This document shows positions 7,999-12,102 of a stretch of 12,102 nucleotides of DNA, piece by piece. Under the pieces are notes generated by a model. The model had not been told where the DNA came from, ran no database searches, and worked only from the letters and a program-made list of their open reading frames with translations. Positions within the stretch are counted from its first letter, which is position 1; each line of letters starts with the position of its first letter. This DNA is from Acidobacteriota bacterium (lineage in GTDB: Bacteria > Acidobacteriota > Vicinamibacteria > Vicinamibacterales > UBA2999). Location of the stretch: contig JADZBZ010000360.1 in assembly GCA_020851835.1 (NCBI GenBank), positions 1-12,102 on the forward strand, given 5' to 3'. The translations under genes and the position numbers were made by a program.

Positions 7999-9480
7999 CT
8001 ATCGCAATCTCACGCGCTCGATCACGGCACCGATTCGTCGAATGCCGTAGCCGCCCGTCCGCGCCTCCGGCCCCTCGTCCGCGGGTTCGACGACCAGCCT
8101 GGGCCCCTCGGGCGACGGAGGCGAGGGCGCCGCCACCCATCGCAGCGTCGGCTCGGCGCGCAGGTACCAGGCCAGCACCGGATCCACGCCGGCGGGTGCG
8201 ACGACTTCGAGGGGCAGGCGAGTGGCGGTGAGCGCCCGTCGCTGGACCAGGTCCACGTCTTCGGCGAGCAGCCGGACCCCGGAGGCGGTGGACACGGCGT
8301 AGGGTCTGAAGCCGGACGCGAACCGGCCGCCGGAGATGTCGAACGAGCCGTGGACGAACTGCGCCAATAGAAGGGCCGTCACGCCCGCGGCCACGGACGC
8401 CGGCACGGCGGCCAGCCTGGTTGCGGCCGTGCGAATCAATGTCTCGAGCCAGCTCACCGCGGATGCGGCCGACAGCATCAGGGGCGGTGCCATCACGAGC
8501 CACGCCGCCGGCGTGCGGCCCGGCCTCAGCGTGAGCAGACACGCCCACACCAGCCATCCCGCCAGAACCGGCGAGTTGCGGCGCGATCGGGCTGCGAGCA
8601 GGCCGCCGATGCCGAGCATCAGCGGCAGCATCTCGTACCCGAGCAGCGACGCCCACAGCTCGCCGAGCGGGATGCCCAGGGGCCGGGTCCACTGGTGCAG
8701 CCATCCTCCGGCGCTGGCGGACACCAGCGGCGGCCCGTCCCACTGGGTCAGTCCCGACGTCGCGACCATGAGGGCGGTCGCACCCGCGAGGACGCCGTGA
8801 CGACGACCAACGGGTATGGGCCGTCGCGGACGCAGCACCAGCACCGACACGACAAGCGGTGGACCGAGGTCCCAGACGAGCGGACCGGCGGCGAGCGCGA
8901 ACCCCGCGGCGATGGACACGCCATCGATCCACACCGCGCGCACGCGGGGCGTCGGCTCGTCCGCCAGGACGATTAGCCCCGCGAACACGACCCAACAGGC
9001 CGTCGACACGAGCACGGCGCCATCGCCGAGACGAGAGTAACCGACTGACAGCGGGTCGCCGGCGAGCAGCACCGCCAGCGCTATCGACGCCGTACGACCC
9101 AACCTCCGCCGCAGCAGCCAGGCGACCGCAACCACCGCCGCCCCCGCCAGTGCGGGCGCCAGCCGGGCCACGTAATCGCCGCCGCCGACGAACCAGAACA
9201 GCGCCGACTGCAGGCCGAAGAGCGCGGCGCTCGCCGGAGGCTGGTCGAGGAGCGGAATCACCGGCCCGTCTCCCTGCGCGAGGCGCCAGGCGGTCCACGC
9301 CGAGACCGCCTCGGCAGCACTGAGCGGCCATCGATCGAGAGCGGGCAGCCGCAGCAGCAGCGCCGCCAGGCCGCATACCGCGTACGGCGCATCCTCCCAC
9401 ACGATGTTCCCGGGCGGCGTCTTCGGTCCGGAGCGCTTCGTCAGGGCGTCATCCACGGCGACGGTAGAGTCGCACGGCAC
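7999..9480 (-). CDS. GT-C-like membrane protein, degenerate paralogue of the TIGR03663-type gene
   Basis: This 493-residue protein has many hydrophobic segments and a C-terminal soluble tail (~410-493). Its N-terminal third aligns by eye with the next gene downstream: ARLAPALAGAAVVAVAWLLR (105-124) against ARLAPTLIGVLVVASLWLLR, then LGR and YSR (148-150) at matching places. The acidic dyad is broken: LSAAEAVSAW (53-62) stands where the neighbour has MSHDESLHAF, so Asp is Ala56 while Glu57 remains. D153 after YSR may replace the second Asp, with a two-residue deletion. It may have lost catalysis, act as a partner subunit, or use a different acidic residue. The start is uncertain: the GTG at 9480 overlaps the upstream gene by 32 bp, the GTG at 9456 overlaps by 8 bp, and the GTG at 9402 starts just before WEDAPYAVCG and has GGGAA upstream. 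It sits between two genes of the same strand in an apparent operon. Confidence 0.82.
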   Translation of the reverse strand: MPCDSTVAVDDALTKRSGPKTPPGNIVWEDAPYAVCGLAALLLRLPALDRWPLSAAEAVSAWTAWRLAQGDGPVIPLLDQPPASAALFGLQSALFWFVGGGDYVARLAPALAGAAVVAVAWLLRRRLGRTASIALAVLLAGDPLSVGYSRLGDGAVLVSTACWVVFAGLIVLADEPTPRVRAVWIDGVSIAAGFALAAGPLVWDLGPPLVVSVLVLRPRRPIPVGRRHGVLAGATALMVATSGLTQWDGPPLVSASAGGWLHQWTRPLGIPLGELWASLLGYEMLPLMLGIGGLLAARSRRNSPVLAGWLVWACLLTLRPGRTPAAWLVMAPPLMLSAASAVSWLETLIRTAATRLAAVPASVAAGVTALLLAQFVHGSFDISGGRFASGFRPYAVSTASGVRLLAEDVDLVQRRALTATRLPLEVVAPAGVDPVLAWYLRAEPTLRWVAAPSPPSPEGPRLVVEPADEGPEARTGGYGIRRIGAVIERVRLR

Positions 9481-11779
9481 CGCTTTCGAACGCCAGAACC
9501 ATGACGCGCGCGATCAAAGCCTCGTGGCCCGCCGTCATCACGTAGCGTCGCCGCTCCAGAGGGCCGACCTGCACGAGATCGACATGCCAGGCGTCGAGCG
9601 TGTCGCGCAGGATGTCGGGGGAGGGCGGATTGTAGATCCGCTCCAACGCCCCGAGGCGTCCGGCACTCATCGCCGCGAAGGCGTCGCCGCGCCATTGCCG
9701 TTCGTGGCCCTGCCACCCCAGCAGCGCCGGCCGTCCCGTGGCGGTGCTGAGCCGGCTGTGATCCGCGCGGTAGCTGTTGCCGGGCGCCTGAGCGATGACG
9801 GCCCCGTGTGGCGTGTTCTTCCGCACCCAGTCGATGGCGGCCCACTCATCGGGCGCTTGCCGACGCACGAAGGCGAGGGCGTCGAGTGTGGGCACCGCCG
9901 CTGGCCGGTCCCGTATCACGGACCGCAGTGCGGCGACCGGATAGATCAATCCGCACGCGACGATCACCAGCGCGGCGATCGCCACACCGCGAGGAGCGCC
10001 GCCTCGACGCCAGGCAATGACGATGCCCATCGCCCCGGCCGTCGCGAGATAGAGCCACGCCTGGTAGTAGAACTTGAAGACCGTGTTCATCCGGTTGGTG
10101 AAGTCGTCATGCACGTACGCGAGTTCGGGCACGAGCACCAGCCCAAGACCGACCGAGGCGAGCAACAGGCCGAACGTCAGGGCATCAGCCGTACGGCGGC
10201 CGCGCGCCAGCCGCGCGCGAACCAGCGAGGCCATCACGCCAACGGTGACGGAGACGAGCACGAGAACGGGCCACCCGGCCAGCCAGCGGGAGAGTGACAT
10301 TCCGAGCGGCTGTGCGATGCCGGGTGCCACGCCCGCCATCCACGCGCGTCCAGCATCGCTGTGCACGGACCATACCGCCGAGCCGCACAGCCAGACGCCC
10401 GCCGCCGCGACCGTGCCCGACACCGCCCGCGCCAGCCTGCCGAGCAGCAGCCGGTCCTCGTGCCAGGCCAGGCCCGCGAGGACAACGACGCCCGGCAGGA
10501 GCGTGCCGAACATCGTCATGAACTGCCCGATCGGCGTCGGATGCCACAGGTTCGGCAACAGGCCCTTCACTTGCGACTGGGCCGTGAGCAGGTAGGGAAA
10601 GTAGACGACCAGCACCGTCGCGACGGCGGCGAGCGCTATCCAGGCCGCGCGGCCGAGCGCGTGCCGTGCCGCGTGGTCGACCGAGACTGGCCACGACACC
10701 GCGAGAATCAGCACGGACAGGGCGGCCGGCAGATCCCAGGTGTTGAGCCCGACGAGCGCCCCCGCGATCACGATCGCCAGGCCCACGCCGACGGCCTGTC
10801 TGAGTGGTCGACGCCCGTGCGCCCGGGGCGCTGCCGTGTCGGCGTCCGGCGTCCCTCGTTGGAGGAGCAGCCCGAGTGCGCAGGTCATCACAAGGACGAT
10901 GAACGGCATGGACAGCAAGTGGGGATGGTTGTCGCCGAGCAGATAGCTGAAGAAGGGGAACTCGGTGATGATCTCGATTGGTTGGCCCGTCGGCGCGATG
11001 TCCTGCAGCACGCGGCTGCCCTGCCACCACCACCATCCCGTCTCGGCCAAGGGGGAGCCAGGGCCGGTGGCCGCCGCCGCAAGCCACCGGAGGGGCAGGT
11101 GGAGGTTGGCGCTGAAGGTCACCAGGACCGCGGTGATTACACCCGCCGCGATCGACGTCCACGAGCGGTCGCGACCGTCTTCGGTCGAAGCGGTCATGTT
11201 GAAGCCCAGGCTGAAGCATCCGAGCACCAGCAGCGCGAGCCAGCACGCTTGTCCGATGTTGTAGGACACCTCCGGCGGCTGGCCGGTGAGGAATCCGAGT
11301 GCGCTCATGAGCCAGTAGCCGAAGTAGTAGTAGCTGACGGGATACCCCGCAAGCCAGGAATCGCCCGGCGGAAACGTCGGGCTCGCCGAAACGGCGGTGA
11401 GCAGCATCAGGTCCATCGGCTGCTCGGTATGGGTGACGGCCGGACTGAGCGACCGTACCAGGCACCAGCCCCCGAACACGGCGGCGAAGATCAGTTCGGA
11501 TGCGACCAGTACCCGCCAGCCTGGCAGGCATCGGCGCGGGGCCACGACGGCTGCCGTCAGGACGAGGCCGGCCAGCACGAGGACGGCGCCTCCCGGCTCG
11601 TTGCGCAGCAGGCCGAGCGCCGTCCCCAGCCACAGCAGCAGCCCCAGCATCAGGACGCCAAGACTCTTGGACACGCCGTAGCCGGAGTCGGGCAGCCGAT
11701 GGAACCATGGGCCCGTCAGGACAGACGCCGTGAAACCCAGCACTTGTATCGCGATGTACCAGCTGAGGACGGCCATCAT
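9449..11779 (-). CDS. DUF2298 (YYY) domain membrane protein
   Basis: This 776-residue polytopic membrane protein consists of the DUF2298/TIGR03662 module alone. It begins like family members, with RLPDSGYGVSKSLGVLMLG at ~28-46. Landmarks follow in the same order as in the C-terminal half of the 735-4889 product: EQPMD (119-123), PVSYYYFGYWL with the tyrosine triplet at 150-152, EFPFFSYLLGDNHPH (273-287), NRMNTVFKFYYQAW (562-575), a soluble AIDWVRKN segment near 645, LGWQGHERQ near 686 and VGPLERRRY close to the C-terminus. The conserved acids and histidines lie in loops between membrane segments, as expected for a GT-C-like enzyme, but no activity is established for the family as far as I know. 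GDNHPH has Asn where the other copy has Leu. The start is ATG 11779 or the adjacent ATG 11776, without a good Shine-Dalgarno sequence. It is the first gene of the presumed three-gene operon. Confidence 0.9.
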   Translation of the reverse strand: MMAVLSWYIAIQVLGFTASVLTGPWFHRLPDSGYGVSKSLGVLMLGLLLWLGTALGLLRNEPGGAVLVLAGLVLTAAVVAPRRCLPGWRVLVASELIFAAVFGGWCLVRSLSPAVTHTEQPMDLMLLTAVSASPTFPPGDSWLAGYPVSYYYFGYWLMSALGFLTGQPPEVSYNIGQACWLALLVLGCFSLGFNMTASTEDGRDRSWTSIAAGVITAVLVTFSANLHLPLRWLAAAATGPGSPLAETGWWWWQGSRVLQDIAPTGQPIEIITEFPFFSYLLGDNHPHLLSMPFIVLVMTCALGLLLQRGTPDADTAAPRAHGRRPLRQAVGVGLAIVIAGALVGLNTWDLPAALSVLILAVSWPVSVDHAARHALGRAAWIALAAVATVLVVYFPYLLTAQSQVKGLLPNLWHPTPIGQFMTMFGTLLPGVVVLAGLAWHEDRLLLGRLARAVSGTVAAAGVWLCGSAVWSVHSDAGRAWMAGVAPGIAQPLGMSLSRWLAGWPVLVLVSVTVGVMASLVRARLARGRRTADALTFGLLLASVGLGLVLVPELAYVHDDFTNRMNTVFKFYYQAWLYLATAGAMGIVIAWRRGGAPRGVAIAALVIVACGLIYPVAALRSVIRDRPAAVPTLDALAFVRRQAPDEWAAIDWVRKNTPHGAVIAQAPGNSYRADHSRLSTATGRPALLGWQGHERQWRGDAFAAMSAGRLGALERIYNPPSPDILRDTLDAWHVDLVQVGPLERRRYVMTAGHEALIARVMVLAFESGAVRLYRRRG

Positions 11780-11879
11780 CGGCGTAACTCGGGTGACGGC
11801 GTCCGCGGGTCAGGGGCGCGTCGAACCAGACCGTGATGCGGCACGTGGCGGACGCCGGGTCGATCGCCCACAGCATGAA

Positions 11880-11888
11880 CTTATAGCA
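11880..11888 (-). promoter_or_regulatory. Possible extended -10 element for the minus-strand operon
   Basis: On the minus strand this reads TGCTATAAG, matching the extended -10 pattern TGnTATAAT except for the last base, which is normally the best conserved. It lies about 100 bases upstream of the ATG at 11779, in the only sizeable gap before the operon. No recognisable -35 hexamer lies at the usual spacing. An AT-rich motif stands out in such GC-rich DNA, but the match may be accidental. Confidence 0.15.
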
Positions 11889-11982
11889 CCTGCCGCGATC
11901 CCGGCCAGATCGTCGCCCGATTCCTTGTCTCCACCAGGGTCGGTTCGCGACAGAATGTGCGGGCCTGACCGCCCCGTGGGCG

Positions 11983-12027
11983 CGCCGCTCGGAAAGTGAT
12001 CCACTCGCCGCTCGGAAACTGATCCAC
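11983..12027. repeat. Two 22-bp direct repeats, possible IS21-family terminal repeats
   Basis: The unit at 11983-12004 recurs at 12006-12027 with one mismatch (G or C at the 14th base) and a one-base spacer, giving a 23-bp period. Each begins CGCCGCTCGGAAA and ends TGATCCAC. Multiple short direct repeats of this sort just inside an element's end are characteristic of IS21-family insertion sequences, and GTGGATCA-type repeats beside istA/istB genes are familiar to me in GC-rich genomes, although I cannot confirm the match. No transposase is visible, so the element body would lie beyond 12102. The last bases, GGTGGACCA, resemble an inverted partial copy of the repeat end. Confidence 0.4.
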
Positions 12028-12102
12028 CTGAGGGCCTGATTGGCGGGCTTGCGGGGCTGTTGAGCTCTGGGGTCCGCTGGAGAGGATGCTCAAGGTGGAC
12101 CA

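Larger units (their letters stand above)
11780..12102. other. Gene-poor right end of the window
   Basis: No convincing intact gene is present in these 323 bases. The reading frame of the DUF2298 gene meets an upstream TGA about 30 bases before its ATG, so that gene does not extend further. A minus-strand frame from 11876 (beginning MLWAIDPASATCRITVWFDA) has G/C-rich third positions, but it runs on into the DUF2298 gene in the wrong frame and finds no stop of its own until 10185, so it is either chance or a truncated remnant. The outer part (from about 11983) carries the direct repeats described separately. Confidence 0.5.

Noticed and set aside
7982..9400. A 472-codon minus-strand open frame over the degenerate GT-C gene
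   Set aside because: Its composition is low-complexity Arg/Gly/Ala. The alternative frame aligns with the neighbouring TIGR03663-type protein and has proper membrane segments.
10361..11836. A 491-codon plus-strand open frame opposite the DUF2298 gene
   Set aside because: Its translation is rich in Arg, Gln, Asp, Glu and His with no recognisable fold, while the opposite strand carries all the DUF2298 motifs.
10185..11876. A 563-codon minus-strand open frame overlapping the DUF2298 gene
   Set aside because: It is Arg/Ala/Pro-rich without membrane segments or motifs. The DUF2298 frame explains the same bases. Only its first ~100 bases upstream of 11779 are kept as a weak observation.
1..12102. 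CRISPR arrays, tRNA or rRNA genes, defence or toxin-antitoxin genes
   Set aside because: No regularly spaced repeats of CRISPR type, no recognisable tRNA or rRNA segments and no nuclease, toxin or antitoxin families were seen on reading both strands.

Overview
The window is GC-rich bacterial DNA with strong G/C preference at third codon positions. It is dominated by four large integral-membrane proteins that look like GT-C-type glycosyltransferases or relatives. The organism cannot be named from the sequence. The fibronectin type III (FN3) domain at the left edge is of a style I associate with Acidobacteriota (Vicinamibacteria-like), while the membrane families (DUF2298/'YYY', TIGR03663) are best known from Chloroflexota and archaea. 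A soil or subsurface Acidobacteriota or Chloroflexota-like bacterium is a reasonable inference.

Layout, left to right. Bases 2-445 (+) are the 3' end of a gene ending in an FN3 domain. Bases 446-734 hold no convincing intact gene but may carry a frameshifted minus-strand remnant. Bases 735-4889 (+) encode a 1384-residue fusion: an N-terminal GT39/ArnT-like half and a complete C-terminal DUF2298 (YYY) half. Its stop faces, across 15 bp, the stop of a minus-strand gene. Bases 11779-4905 (-) form a tight three-gene run, in transcription order: a stand-alone DUF2298 protein (776 aa), a 493-aa GT-C-like protein whose N-terminal acidic dyad has lost its Asp, and a 1026-aa TIGR03663-type protein carrying a C-terminal six-bladed NHL beta-propeller. 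The first two overlap by up to 32 bp and the last two are 13 bp apart, so they are probably co-transcribed. Bases 11780-12102 contain no gene; at 11983-12027 they carry two 22-bp direct repeats that resemble the multiple terminal repeats of IS21-family elements, so a mobile element may begin at the right edge.

How the genes may work together. TIGR03662 (YYY) and TIGR03663 proteins are known to occur in the same genomes and often side by side. Here the partnership is elaborated: two YYY modules on opposite strands, one fused to a GT39-like enzyme, and two tandem TIGR03663-like proteins, one with intact acidic residues and a propeller, the other apparently degenerate. The simplest reading is a membrane system that uses lipid-linked sugars to glycosylate a cell-surface product. 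The substrate and product are unknown and nothing in the window identifies them.
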